From: Pseudomonas sp. BP8
Lineage (GTDB): Bacteria > Pseudomonadota > Gammaproteobacteria > Pseudomonadales > Pseudomonadaceae
Direction: 5' to 3'
Length of the DNA stretch: 64,000 nucleotides
Assembly (NCBI RefSeq): GCF_017875955.1
Contig: NZ_JAGINK010000001.1
Span: forward strand, 3,254,501-3,318,500
Shown piece after piece: positions 19,624 to 28,499 of this stretch. The notes under the pieces were generated by a model. It did no database searches, was not told where the DNA came from, and saw only the letters and a program-made list of their open reading frames with translations. The position numbers and the translations under genes were made by a program. Numbering within the stretch: position 1 is the stretch's first letter; every line of letters starts with the position of its first letter.

Positions 19624-20271
19624 ATGGCGGCGGATGCCAGACCCCGTCTTGGCAAGCTGGCGGGCGCACCTCGCGGGCGCGCCAAGGCTGCCGCGCAGGG
19701 GCGAGTCGCCTGGCTGGCGACGCTGCTCAACGGCAAACCGCGCCAGCGTCACGACCTGCGCTGGCAGCAGCGCCAGGCGCGACCTGCAGAGCTGTGGCTG
19801 GTAATCGTCGATGCGTCGGCCTCGACCCGGCGTCACCAGGCCTTGGCCCAGACCAAAGGGGTGTTGGCTGAGTTGTTCGACCAGGCTTATCGGCAGCGTG
19901 CACGCCTGGCCCTGCTCACCGCCAGCGGCGCTGGTCCGCAATGGCAACGCCATGGCCTCAAGGCCTCGGCAGCCCTGCAGCCTTGGCTGCAGGCGCTCGG
20001 CGCCGGCGGTGGCACGCCGCTGATCGCCGCCCTGGAGCAGGCCCGTGACTGGCTCCAGGCCAGGCAAAAACGCCACCCGCAAGAGGCTCAACGCTGCCTG
20101 GTATTTACCGATGGTCGCCTGCAGCGTTGGCAGGCCCTGCAGCCGATGCCGTGCGAAACCTGGCTGGTAGACATGGAATTGGCGCCAGTGCGGCTAGGGC
20201 GGGCGCAATTGCTCGCCGCGCAATTGCAGGCCGAGTATCAGCACATCGAGCAGTTCAGGCTGCTGCGCTGA
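19624..20271 (+). CDS. VWA-domain chelatase-associated protein (ChlD C-terminal type)
   Basis: This 215-residue protein has a von Willebrand A domain with a complete MIDAS: DASAS near residue 64, Thr in GGGTPL, and Asp in VFTDGR. It corresponds to the C-terminal part of ChlD/CobT. The N-terminal 50 residues are Arg/Lys-rich. It is the last gene of the cobW arm and is the likely third cobaltochelatase subunit. No ribosome site is obvious before the ATG at 19624; the frame is open back to about 19585, so a non-AUG start upstream is possible. Confidence 0.85.
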   Translation: MAADARPRLGKLAGAPRGRAKAAAQGRVAWLATLLNGKPRQRHDLRWQQRQARPAELWLVIVDASASTRRHQALAQTKGVLAELFDQAYRQRARLALLTASGAGPQWQRHGLKASAALQPWLQALGAGGGTPLIAALEQARDWLQARQKRHPQEAQRCLVFTDGRLQRWQALQPMPCETWLVDMELAPVRLGRAQLLAAQLQAEYQHIEQFRLLR

Positions 20272-20351
20272 TATATATAAAAGAAGGGAGTGTCAGTGCT
20301 GCGACTGAATGTCGCAATACTGCAAAGTTGCCAAGACTGGCATTAGGAAAG

Positions 20352-20385
20352 TTGCCAAGTGCGCGGCAGGGCACACACTTGGCAA
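20352..20385. terminator. Hairpin between the VWA gene and the 88-residue gene
   Basis: TTGCCAAGTG and CACTTGGCAA form a 10-bp perfect stem with a 14-nt loop. Another TTGCCAAG copy lies about 26 bp to the left. It is placed to end transcripts from both converging genes, though no strong T-tract follows on either strand. Confidence 0.45.
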
Positions 20386-20397
20386 TCCTGCACCGGA

Positions 20398-20664
20398 TTA
20401 CTTCGGCATCGACCAGGGTTGCAGGTCGTAACCTTTTTCACACAGTTCGGCGCGCACTTCCTCGATCAGGCTGGCCCATTGCGCCGGGTCGGAATAGATG
20501 CGTGAGGAGACTTGCTTGCTGCCGATACGCGTGCTGGTCCGGTCGATCACTGCCAGGCTCAACTCACCAGTACCGTTGGGTGCATCCCAGGCTACGCACT
20601 GGAAAGGTTCGAAGGCGTGGTCGGCGATCAGCAGTGCTTCGTTGACACGGAGCGGGGCATTCAT
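20398..20664 (-). CDS. Conserved small protein of unknown function
   Basis: This 88-residue cytoplasmic protein has no signal peptide or membrane span. It contains a predicted mixed alpha/beta core (FQCVAWDAPNGTGELSLAVIDRTSTRIGSKQV read in parts) and ends in YDLQPWSMPK. No named family was recognised. It is monocistronic, convergent with the cobaltochelatase operon and divergent from the VpsR-like regulator. Codon use is like its neighbours, so I regard it as a real gene. Confidence 0.7.
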   Translation of the reverse strand: MNAPLRVNEALLIADHAFEPFQCVAWDAPNGTGELSLAVIDRTSTRIGSKQVSSRIYSDPAQWASLIEEVRAELCEKGYDLQPWSMPK

Positions 20665-20993
20665 GGTTCGGTCTCTCTATGGTCCCAAACAGCGAAAGTA
20701 ATTCCGCGCTGCGTAAAGATTCAAAGGTGTGCAGGGCGGGGTTATCTGTACTGATGCTCCAAGGTTGGGGTTAAGTCACAAACCCGCTGATTTTTTTTCA
20801 GGCAAATGTTTCTAAGCTTTGCCGAGGCGATATGACGGCGACAACTTTATAACTATCCCCCCAGCGTTTACCCCGCACAGATCTGGCAGACCAACGGTAG
20901 TGGGCACCGTCAAGTTCGTTGCTACTGTTAATTCGGGCGCTGCAACGTACTGTTTCTATTTGAAAAACCAATAATTGGCGCCAAGGAACGGTC
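20665..20993. other. Divergent intergenic promoter region (329 bp)
   Basis: This stretch is more AT-rich than its surroundings and holds no convincing gene. It should carry the promoters of the 88-residue gene (leftward) and of the sigma-54 activator (rightward; AAGGAACG precedes its ATG). A run of eight T's lies near 20792-20799. I saw no sigma-54 promoter and no CCCC-N6-GGGG site in it. Confidence 0.5.
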
Positions 20994-22319
20994 ATGCTCG
21001 AACCCGTATTGCAACGCCGCCTGTTGATCGTCGACCCGTGCGACGACTGTCACCGCCTGTTGCCTGGCCTGCGCAGCGCGGGGTGGGACGTACGCAGCTG
21101 CAACCTTGGCGCGGCGCTGGAGCATCCCTGTGATGTCGGTGTGTTGCGCCTACAGGCCTCGCATCTGCAGTACCCCGATGCGGTCAAGGACATGATCAAG
21201 CGCAGCAATACCGAATGGATTGCCGTGCTCAGTGCCGAGGAACTGCGCACGCAGAACGTCGGCGATTTTGTCTGCGAGTGGTTTTTCGACTTTCATACCT
21301 TGCCGTTCGATGTCTCGCGGGTGCAGGTCACCCTGGGCCGCGCCTTCGGCATGGCCCGCCTGCGCGGCAAAGGCACGGTGCGGGTCGATCAGCCTGAGCA
21401 TGAGCTGCTCGGCGACAGCCGGCCGATTCGTGAACTGCGCAAGCTGCTCGGCAAGTTGGCGCCCACCGAATCGCCAGTGTTGATCCGGGGCGAGAGCGGT
21501 ACCGGCAAAGAACTGGTGGCGCGTACTCTGCACCGCCAGTCGCAACGCCGCGAGCGGCCGTTCATTGCGATCAATTGCGGGGCGATTCCAGAGCACCTGA
21601 TCCAGTCCGAGCTGTTCGGTCACGAGAAGGGCGCCTTTACCGGTGCCCACCAGCGCAAGGTCGGGCGGATCGAAGCAGCCAACGGTGGCACGTTGTTTCT
21701 TGACGAGATCGGTGACCTGCCGCTGGAACTGCAGGCCAACCTGTTGCGCTTTCTTCAGGAGAAGCACATCGAACGGGTCGGTGGCGAGCAGCCTATTCCG
21801 GTGGATGTGCGAGTGCTGGCCGCAACCCACGTGGACCTGGAACAGGCCATTGAGCGTGGCAAGTTTCGCGAGGACCTGTATTACCGGCTGAACGTGCTGC
21901 AGGTGGTCACTGCGCCGTTGCGTGACCGGCATGGCGACTTGTCGATGCTGGCCAGTCACTTTTCCCAGTTCTACAGCCTGGAGACAGGCCGACGACCACG
22001 CTCGTTCAGTGACAACGCCCTGTCGGCGATGGGCCGGCATGAGTGGCCGGGCAATGTCCGCGAGTTGGCCAACCGGGTGCGGCGAGGGCTGGTCTTGGCC
22101 GAGGGGCGGCAGATCGAGGCGCAGGATCTTGGCTTGCAGGTGATCGAGCTGGAGAAGCAGCCGCTTGGTACCCTGGAAGACTACAAGGCCCGCGCTGAAC
22201 GGCAGGCCCTGTGTGACGTGCTGAATCGGCATTCGGACAACTTGAGCACTGCGGCGAAGGTGCTTGGGGTGTCGCGGCCTACGTTTTATCGGCTGCTGCA
22301 CAAGCATCAGATTCGCTGA
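20994..22319 (+). CDS. VpsR-like sigma-54-dependent activator
   Basis: The 441-residue protein has a degenerate receiver-like N-terminal domain (about 1-130) in which the phospho-acceptor strand reads DVGVLRL, without the usual Asp. A complete sigma-54 AAA+ domain follows (Walker [33 protein letters not shown]). The Fis-type helix-turn-helix ends in [15 protein letters not shown], close to the VpsR tail. VpsR-type proteins control matrix genes and respond to cyclic di-GMP. It lies directly upstream of the sigma-54 promoter of the multicopper oxidase operon and is the nearest candidate to bind the CCCC-N6-GGGG sites. That link is inference. Confidence 0.9.
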   Translation: MLEPVLQRRLLIVDPCDDCHRLLPGLRSAGWDVRSCNLGAALEHPCDVGVLRLQASHLQYPDAVKDMIKRSNTEWIAVLSAEELRTQNVGDFVCEWFFDFHTLPFDVSRVQVTLGRAFGMARLRGKGTVRVDQPEHELLGDSRPIRELRKLLGKLAPTESPVLIRGESGTGKELVARTLHRQSQRRERPFIAINCGAIPEHLIQSELFGHEKGAFTGAHQRKVGRIEAANGGTLFLDEIGDLPLELQANLLRFLQEKHIERVGGEQPIPVDVRVLAATHVDLEQAIERGKFREDLYYRLNVLQVVTAPLRDRHGDLSMLASHFSQFYSLETGRRPRSFSDNALSAMGRHEWPGNVRELANRVRRGLVLAEGRQIEAQDLGLQVIELEKQPLGTLEDYKARAERQALCDVLNRHSDNLSTAAKVLGVSRPTFYRLLHKHQIR

Positions 22320-22342
22320 GGGGATTTGTCTTGGCAGTACCC

Positions 22343-22433
22343 GCCCCTTCGCGGGGCAAGCCCGCTCCTACAGGTCGAGGCGTACACAAATCCTGTAGGA
22401 GCGGGCTTGCCCCGCGAACACCGGCAAAGCCGG
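22343..22433. repeat. REP pair (inverted) after the sigma-54 activator
   Basis: CTTCGCGGGGCAAGCCCGCTCCTACAGG is met by its inverse from about 22391 to 22419, typical of P. putida-type REP doublets. A small hairpin ACCGGCAAAGCCGGT (22419-22433) follows and may help end the activator transcript. Confidence 0.85.
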
Positions 22434-22460
22434 TGCCATCCACCCACCCCGCCACCTGTA

Positions 22461-22476
22461 TCCCCCACTCTGGGGA
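22461..22476. promoter_or_regulatory. CCCC-N6-GGGG enhancer-like palindrome before the oxidase operon
   Basis: TCCCCCACTCTGGGGA has the TCCCC-N6-GGGGA form found twice before the secretion operon (34013 and 34057) and, as a core, before the curli operon (52633). Its centre lies about 107 bp upstream of the predicted sigma-54 start, a normal enhancer distance. Isolated GGGGA and TCCCC half sites follow at 22485 and 22494. Confidence 0.65.
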
Positions 22477-22549
22477 ATACCACCGGGGAATCCTCCCCAA
22501 TCCGTTTCGCTTACCTTCCCAACCCATTGAAATAAAACAATAAAATACC

Positions 22550-22565
22550 TGGCATGCGCCTTGCT
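22550..22565 (+). promoter_or_regulatory. Sigma-54 promoter of the multicopper oxidase operon
   Basis: TGGCATGCGCCTTGCT matches TGGCAYR-N4-TTGCW at every fixed position. The predicted start is near 22576, 30 bp before the ATG. The AT-rich tract 22525-22548 could bind IHF. Confidence 0.82.
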
Positions 22566-22605
22566 CTCCTCCACGCAGAGTCCCTGTGTCCCCCGGAGGT
22601 GCAGC

Positions 22606-25600
22606 ATGAAGACCCCGCTCAAAGGCCCTGTCCTGACATCACTCGTGCTAGCCCTGTTCGGCTGGCAGGCGACCAGCGAGGCGGCGGTGCAATGCCAGCG
22701 CAACCTGGTGGCCAACGTCGTCGCGCTGGACCAACCGCTGATGTTCAACCGCCTCGGTGCGCAAAATGCCAACGGCATGATGTTCGCCCTGCGCCATGAT
22801 GTCGTCGACGAAAACCATGTCCCGCTCAGCAAAGGCGGCGCCGCCGTTCCCGGCAAGGTCACCCTGCGCCCAGACAAACGGCCCCGTCCGATCGTCTTGC
22901 GCGTTGCCGCCGGTGACTGCCTGACGGTCAACCTGACCAACTTGCTGGCCTATCAGGCCAACCCCAACAAGCATGGCATCGACCACGAAGAAAACGTGGT
23001 CGAGGTTGAAGAAGACGAAGGCGAAGAGAACGAAAACGAGGCCCCCGAATTCGAAAACGAAGGCGGCGAGCACTTTGTAGCCGACGAGCAGGTCGCTGAC
23101 CGCCACGTCGGCTTCCAGGTCAACGGTATGCAGGCGGTCAACGGCATCAGCGATATCGCCTCTAACACCGGGCGCAACGGCAACTTCCTGGTCGCCCCCG
23201 GCGGTACCCGCAGCTACACCCTCTACGCCGAGCGCGAGGGCGCCTTCGCCGCCACCAGCCAGGGCGCTACCTTTGGCGGCCAAGGTGGTGCAGGCAACGT
23301 CGCCAACGGCCTGTTCGGCCAGGTGGTGGTGGTACCCAAGGGCGGCCGTACCTACCGCAACACCCTCACCGAAGAGGAAATGCGCCTGGCCAGTACCGGC
23401 CGCGCGCCTACCGGCCAGCCCGTCGTCAACTACGACGCACGTTACCCGCAAGTCGAGCCGTGGATCAGCGAAGGCAAGGCCGGCAAGCCGATCATCGCCA
23501 TGATCGATGGCAGCGAGATCCTCAGCAGCGAGACCGACGCGGTGGTCATGGGCCCCAACCCGGATGGCAGCTTCCCGCGCAGCACTTATCCGCTGGAAAG
23601 CGTCAACAAGCGCAACCCGGCATTGCCCAATCGGCTGGAAGCGTTCCGCGACTTCGGCTCGCAGTTCGCCGATGAAGTCGCCGGCACCCAGGCCTTCCCC
23701 GGTTACTGGGCAGACCCGATCATGGGCCATGTGCTGGAACCGACCCGCGACTCGTTCATGATCAACTACGGCTCCGGCGGCATGGGTGCCGAGGTGGTGG
23801 CCAACCGCCTTGGCGTAGGCCCGATGCACGACTGCCTGTCGTGCGCGTATGAAGAGTTCTTCCTGAGCTCGCACACGGTCGGCGACGTTGGCACCCTGGT
23901 GGACATCCCGGCCAACGTAGGCCTCGAGCACATTCGCCCAGGCGAGACCCCGCCCGCCAACGCCATCGGGGTCAAGGCGACCATGGCCTTGTACCCCTCG
24001 GAGCCGGCCAACGTCCATCACAGCTACATTGGCGACTTCACCAAGTTCCGCAATACCCACAATGGCCACGAGCAGCACATCTTCCACCTGCATGGTCACC
24101 AGTGGCTGTTCAACCCCAATGACGACAACTCCGACTATATCGACGCCCAGGGGATAGGCCCGGGTATCGGTTACACCTACGAGATCGCCAACGGCGGTTC
24201 CGGTAACCGCAACCGGGTTGCCGGTGACGCCATCTACCACTGCCACTTCTACCCGCACTTTGCCCAGGGCATGTGGGCCATGTGGCGGGTGCACGACGTG
24301 TTCGAAGAGGGCACCCGTCTGGAAGTCAGCGGCGAGGCGCAAAACGGCTATCACAGCACGCCGTTCGCCTTGCGCAACGGCAAGCCGGCGGCTGGCGCAA
24401 GGGCGCTGCCCGACGGCGAAATCATCGCCGGTACGCCGATCCCGGCCATCGTCCCGTTGCCCGGCAAGGCCATGGCGCCGATGCCAGGCAAGGTCGTCGT
24501 GGTGCCAAAGCTGTCTGAACAGCTGGTTGCCGAGCACGACGATGACGAAGAAAACGAGGAGGAGGGCGACGACGACCATGGCCATGACGCCGCTGCGCCG
24601 CGCGCCATCGGTTCGCTGGCCCTGGTCGATCGCAGCGAAACCAACCGCAATGCCGACGGCAGCCTGAAAAACCCCGGCTATCCGTTCTGGATCGGCGGCA
24701 TGGAGAGCAGCGTCGGTCAACGTCCACCAACGCCACCGCTGGACATGCTCGATCCCGTTCTTGCGCAGCAGCTGAAGAACAGTGGCAACGCGCTCTGGGC
24801 CAACCTCGATGCCGGTCAGGTCGACGGCTGGGACGGCGGCCTCGGTCGGCATACGCTGGACGGCATTTCAGCCGGCGGCGAGGCGGTTGCTACCACAACC
24901 AAACTGGACTTCTCCAAGGTCGTGCACAAGGCCAAGCCGATCTACATGCCGGAAGAAGGCACCGAGGTCGAACAGGCCGCCATGCAGTTCCACGCCAAGG
25001 CCGAGCACGCCAGTTATGCGCTGATCCCCGGCAGCCAGCCGGTGGCGCGCAACTTCCGCACCAACGGCGCCTTGCCTACCGCCGGCGCGCCGTTCTATGA
25101 GCCCTGCATGGATGACCGTGGCAAGCGCCTGACCCAGTCTTCCGGTGCTGGCGAGTTCTTCAGCGGTGAAAGCCTCACTGGCCTGAACTTCCGCGGCGCC
25201 TCGACCTTCAGCGCGGATCGCCCGCGCATCTACAAAGGCGCCAACATCCAGTTCGACGCGGTCTACAACAAGGTCGGCTACCACTTCCCGCAGGCCCGTA
25301 TCCTCACCCTCTGGGAAGACGCCTGGCCGGTGATCACCAAGCAGCGTCCGCCAGAGCCGCTGGTGATGCGCATGAACACCTTCGACTGCACCATGTACCA
25401 GCACACCAACCTGATCCCGTCGTTCTACGAGATGGACGACTACCAGGTGCGCACGCCAACCGACGTCATCGGCCAGCACATCCACCTGCCCAAGTGGGAC
25501 CTGACCGCCGCCGACGGCTCGGCCAACGGCTGGAACTACGAAGACGGGATTCTCTCGCCCGGCAGCGTGGTCGAGCGTATCCATGCCATCCGCAGCTTCA

Positions 25601-28482
25601 ATGGCTGCTCTGAAGGCGATGCCCGTGACGGCACTGCCGCCTGCCCGAAAGCCAAGCAGCACCCGTACTTCGGCCGCTTTGGCCGGGCTGACTGGCTCGG
25701 CGCGCGTACCGCCATGCAACGCTGGTTCGCCGACCCGCTGGTCAACGTGCACAACGTCGACCGCGGCCTGGGTACCATCTTTACCCACGACCACCTTGGC
25801 CCATCGACCCACCAGCAACTGGGCCTGTATGCCACCGTACTGGCCGAACCTGCCGGCTCCACCTGGTACCACGCCGAAACCGGCGAGAAGCTCTACAACC
25901 CGGCCACGCGCCAGGATGGCGGGCCGACCTCATGGCAGGCGGTGATCCAGACCGGCGACCATGATGGCGATGGCCGCAACGACAGCTACCGTGAGTTCTT
26001 CCTCGAGTACAGCGACTTCCAGCACGCCTATGAAGCGGGTGTGTACGTCGGCGCCGGCCCGGATGGCGTGCCCAACGGCCAGGCGTATCCGGCGACCGGC
26101 GACAGCTTCCGCTTTGCCATCAACCCGCCTGTACGGCAGGCGGCGTCGAACCTGCTCGAATCGGTGGTGGAGTCGCGTGGCGGGCTCAGCCCAGGCTGTC
26201 CGAGCCGTCCTTGCCCGCAGGCAATCTCGGTGGATGACCCTGGCATGTTCGTCGTCAACTACCGCAACGAACCCCTGGCCCTGCGCGTGTTCGACCCGAA
26301 CAAGGTCGGCCCGGACGGCAAGCGCGGCATGCAGGCCGACGGCCTGGCCGGAGACCTGAGCTATGCCCTGCAAACCCGTACCGATCGGGCCATCCCGGCG
26401 ATGAACCTGGCGCCTTCGGCGATCACCTCGGCAGTCGGCCCTACCGGCGGGACCACGCTGTTCCCGCCGCACATCAACAAGGGCGCCGAGCCAGGCGACC
26501 CGTTCACGCCGTTGCTGCGCACCTATTCGGGTGACAATGTACGGCTGCGGATGCATGCCGGCGGCCACGAAGAGGAGCACAACGTCACCTTGCACGGCGT
26601 CAAGTGGCTGCAGAACGGCTCGGGCTTCGGCATGAGCTCCAACTCGGGCTGGAAAGCCTCGCAGATGATCGGTATTTCCGAGCAGCTTGGCTTCATGGCG
26701 CCGGTGTCGATGATCTCCAGTTCGGCGGCCACCAACGGCGACTACCTGTACTCGCTCGACGCCGCCCTGGAAGGCTACTGGAACGGCATCTGGGGCATCA
26801 TGCGCAACTACACCGCGCAGCGTGCCGACCTGTTTCCGCTGCCGAACAACCCGCAACCGGTGGCCATGCGCAACACCGTGGCCTTCGACGGCATCTGCCC
26901 GAGAACCACTGCCAACGCCAATGGCATCGGCAGCCGCACCACGGTCAAGCGCAGCTACGAGATCGTCGCAGCCCTGGCCAACGACATCCTCGAGAACCGC
27001 CATGGCGTGAGCATCACTGACCCGGCCGGTATCGGCCAGCATGTCGGCGGCCCGCTCAAGGCCAACGGCGGCACCTTGGTCTTCAACAGCCGCAAGACCA
27101 GCATCCCGCAGGTCACCGTGGTCGACGAAGAGGATGGCACCACCTTTACTGTCGGCGGCCACAGCGCGCCACTGCATGACCCGACCGCCGTGCTCTACGT
27201 GCGCAAGGCCGACCTCGACACCAGCACCGGCAAGCTCAAGGCAGGTGTTCCGGTCGAGCCACTGGTACTGCGGGCCAACGCCGGTGACTGCATCAGCGTC
27301 ACCCTGGAAAACCGCCTGCCGCTGATGATGCCGGACCTGCCCAGCACCGCCGTGATGCAGAACGTGGTCAAGCGTGACCGCAACGGCAGCGAAGGCTCCA
27401 CGGCGTTCAACAACAACCTGATGCGTCCGTCCAGCCACGTCGGCCTGCACGCGCAACTGCTCAGCTATGACATCACCAAGTCGGACGGTGCCAACGTCGG
27501 CCTCAACCCGGTGCAGACCGTACCGCCGCGCAATGGCAGCAGTGGCGCCTACCCGACCAAGGTGTACCAGTACTACGCCGGCCACCTGGAGCGGGAAAAC
27601 AAACCAGTGCTGCAACTGGGCCGCACGGTGGACAACATCAACACCACGGCAATCGAGTTCGGCGGCCTCAACCTGACCCCGTCGGACGTCATCAAGCAGC
27701 CGCAGAAAGGCCTGGTCGGTGGCATGAGCATCCTGCCGCAGGCTGCAACCTGGACCGAAGACACTGCCAGTCGCGCCCAGGCCACAGTCAAGGTCAGCGG
27801 TCAGCCTGACTACCGCGACTTCGTCACGATGTGGCAGCGCTCGATGAACATGCGCTGGGCTGATGGTCGGCCGGTGGAAGGCATCGCTACCGAAGGCAAC
27901 GGCGTACCAGGCGATCCGAAAGACAACGGCAACATGGCCATGAACTACAAGACCGAACCGCTGTGGCTGCGCTTTGGCCTGGCCCCGGATGCACCGTTCG
28001 GACATGCCGATGGCTTTGGTTTCGCCGATGTGCCCAATGCCCACATGGCCTACAGCAACGCCCTGGTCGGCGGCGATCCGCAGACCCCGGTGCTCTGGGC
28101 CAAACCGGGTCAACCGGCGCGCAGCCACGTGCTGATGCCCAGTGGCGGCAGCCGCGGCATCACCTACCAGCTGGACGGCCACCTGTGGCCACTGCACGCC
28201 TACCAGGCCGAGAAAAACGACCTGGATGGCTACCCGATGAACCTGCCGGGCATCGGTTCGGTGCGCTTCGGTTACAACCCGATGTCGATCTACATCGGTG
28301 CCCAGGAGAGCGTACTGCCGGCCGCGCATTTCAGCTTCATGCTGCCCAGTGCGGGGGGCGCCAACGGTGTGCCGGGCGACTACCTGTTCCGTGACTATGC
28401 CGCCTACGGCAACGTTTCGGGGCTGTGGGGGATCCTGCGGGTAACCAACGAAGCGCCGCCGGCAACGGCCCCGGCGCAATAA
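22606..28482 (+). CDS. Giant manganese-oxidase-type multicopper oxidase (McoA/MofA/MnxG-like)
   Basis: The 1958-residue protein carries a signal peptide (ending near SEA, residue 25) and is probably extracellular. Copper-site motifs include HEQHIFHLHGHQW near residue 488, HCHFYPHFAQGMW near 545 (type 1/3 site with axial Met), FTHDHLGPSTHQ near 1060, HNVTLHGVKW near 1326, HVGLHAQ near 1612 and GHLWPLHAY near 1858. Acidic stretches at about 127-160 and 643-665 could bind cations. Size and motif order fit the Mn(II)-oxidising enzymes of P. putida and Leptothrix rather than CumA or CopA. It leads an operon with copper chaperones. The ATG at 22606 has GGAGG upstream. Mn oxidation is inferred from family. 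Confidence 0.9.
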   Translation: MKTPLKGPVLTSLVLALFGWQATSEAAVQCQRNLVANVVALDQPLMFNRLGAQNANGMMFALRHDVVDENHVPLSKGGAAVPGKVTLRPDKRPRPIVLRVAAGDCLTVNLTNLLAYQANPNKHGIDHEENVVEVEEDEGEENENEAPEFENEGGEHFVADEQVADRHVGFQVNGMQAVNGISDIASNTGRNGNFLVAPGGTRSYTLYAEREGAFAATSQGATFGGQGGAGNVANGLFGQVVVVPKGGRTYRNTLTEEEMRLASTGRAPTGQPVVNYDARYPQVEPWISEGKAGKPIIAMIDGSEILSSETDAVVMGPNPDGSFPRSTYPLESVNKRNPALPNRLEAFRDFGSQFADEVAGTQAFPGYWADPIMGHVLEPTRDSFMINYGSGGMGAEVVANRLGVGPMHDCLSCAYEEFFLSSHTVGDVGTLVDIPANVGLEHIRPGETPPANAIGVKATMALYPSEPANVHHSYIGDFTKFRNTHNGHEQHIFHLHGHQWLFNPNDDNSDYIDAQGIGPGIGYTYEIANGGSGNRNRVAGDAIYHCHFYPHFAQGMWAMWRVHDVFEEGTRLEVSGEAQNGYHSTPFALRNGKPAAGARALPDGEIIAGTPIPAIVPLPGKAMAPMPGKVVVVPKLSEQLVAEHDDDEENEEEGDDDHGHDAAAPRAIGSLALVDRSETNRNADGSLKNPGYPFWIGGMESSVGQRPPTPPLDMLDPVLAQQLKNSGNALWANLDAGQVDGWDGGLGRHTLDGISAGGEAVATTTKLDFSKVVHKAKPIYMPEEGTEVEQAAMQFHAKAEHASYALIPGSQPVARNFRTNGALPTAGAPFYEPCMDDRGKRLTQSSGAGEFFSGESLTGLNFRGASTFSADRPRIYKGANIQFDAVYNKVGYHFPQARILTLWEDAWPVITKQRPPEPLVMRMNTFDCTMYQHTNLIPSFYEMDDYQVRTPTDVIGQHIHLPKWDLTAADGSANGWNYEDGILSPGSVVERIHAIRSFNGCSEGDARDGTAACPKAKQHPYFGRFGRADWLGARTAMQRWFADPLVNVHNVDRGLGTIFTHDHLGPSTHQQLGLYATVLAEPAGSTWYHAETGEKLYNPATRQDGGPTSWQAVIQTGDHDGDGRNDSYREFFLEYSDFQHAYEAGVYVGAGPDGVPNGQAYPATGDSFRFAINPPVRQAASNLLESVVESRGGLSPGCPSRPCPQAISVDDPGMFVVNYRNEPLALRVFDPNKVGPDGKRGMQADGLAGDLSYALQTRTDRAIPAMNLAPSAITSAVGPTGGTTLFPPHINKGAEPGDPFTPLLRTYSGDNVRLRMHAGGHEEEHNVTLHGVKWLQNGSGFGMSSNSGWKASQMIGISEQLGFMAPVSMISSSAATNGDYLYSLDAALEGYWNGIWGIMRNYTAQRADLFPLPNNPQPVAMRNTVAFDGICPRTTANANGIGSRTTVKRSYEIVAALANDILENRHGVSITDPAGIGQHVGGPLKANGGTLVFNSRKTSIPQVTVVDEEDGTTFTVGGHSAPLHDPTAVLYVRKADLDTSTGKLKAGVPVEPLVLRANAGDCISVTLENRLPLMMPDLPSTAVMQNVVKRDRNGSEGSTAFNNNLMRPSSHVGLHAQLLSYDITKSDGANVGLNPVQTVPPRNGSSGAYPTKVYQYYAGHLERENKPVLQLGRTVDNINTTAIEFGGLNLTPSDVIKQPQKGLVGGMSILPQAATWTEDTASRAQATVKVSGQPDYRDFVTMWQRSMNMRWADGRPVEGIATEGNGVPGDPKDNGNMAMNYKTEPLWLRFGLAPDAPFGHADGFGFADVPNAHMAYSNALVGGDPQTPVLWAKPGQPARSHVLMPSGGSRGITYQLDGHLWPLHAYQAEKNDLDGYPMNLPGIGSVRFGYNPMSIYIGAQESVLPAAHFSFMLPSAGGANGVPGDYLFRDYAAYGNVSGLWGILRVTNEAPPATAPAQ

Positions 28483-28499
28483 CGGAAGGGGATGCGAGC

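Noticed and set aside
22343..22356. CCCC-TTCGC-GGGG near the REP pair as another enhancer copy
   Set aside because: The spacer is 5, not 6, and the match is part of the REP core.
22343..22433. Possible CRISPR-like or regulatory palindrome array
   Set aside because: Only two inverted copies with no unique spacers; sequence and arrangement are those of a Pseudomonas REP doublet.
22485..22498. Second enhancer site (GGGGAATCCTCCCC) before the oxidase operon
   Set aside because: The half-sites are in the opposite order (GGGGA then TCCCC) with a different spacer, so it does not match the shared TCCCC-N6-GGGGA form.
25930..28479. 849-codon minus-strand frame opposite the multicopper oxidase
   Set aside because: Antisense to a continuous, motif-bearing oxidase; low-complexity His/Arg/Val-rich translation with no recognisable domain.
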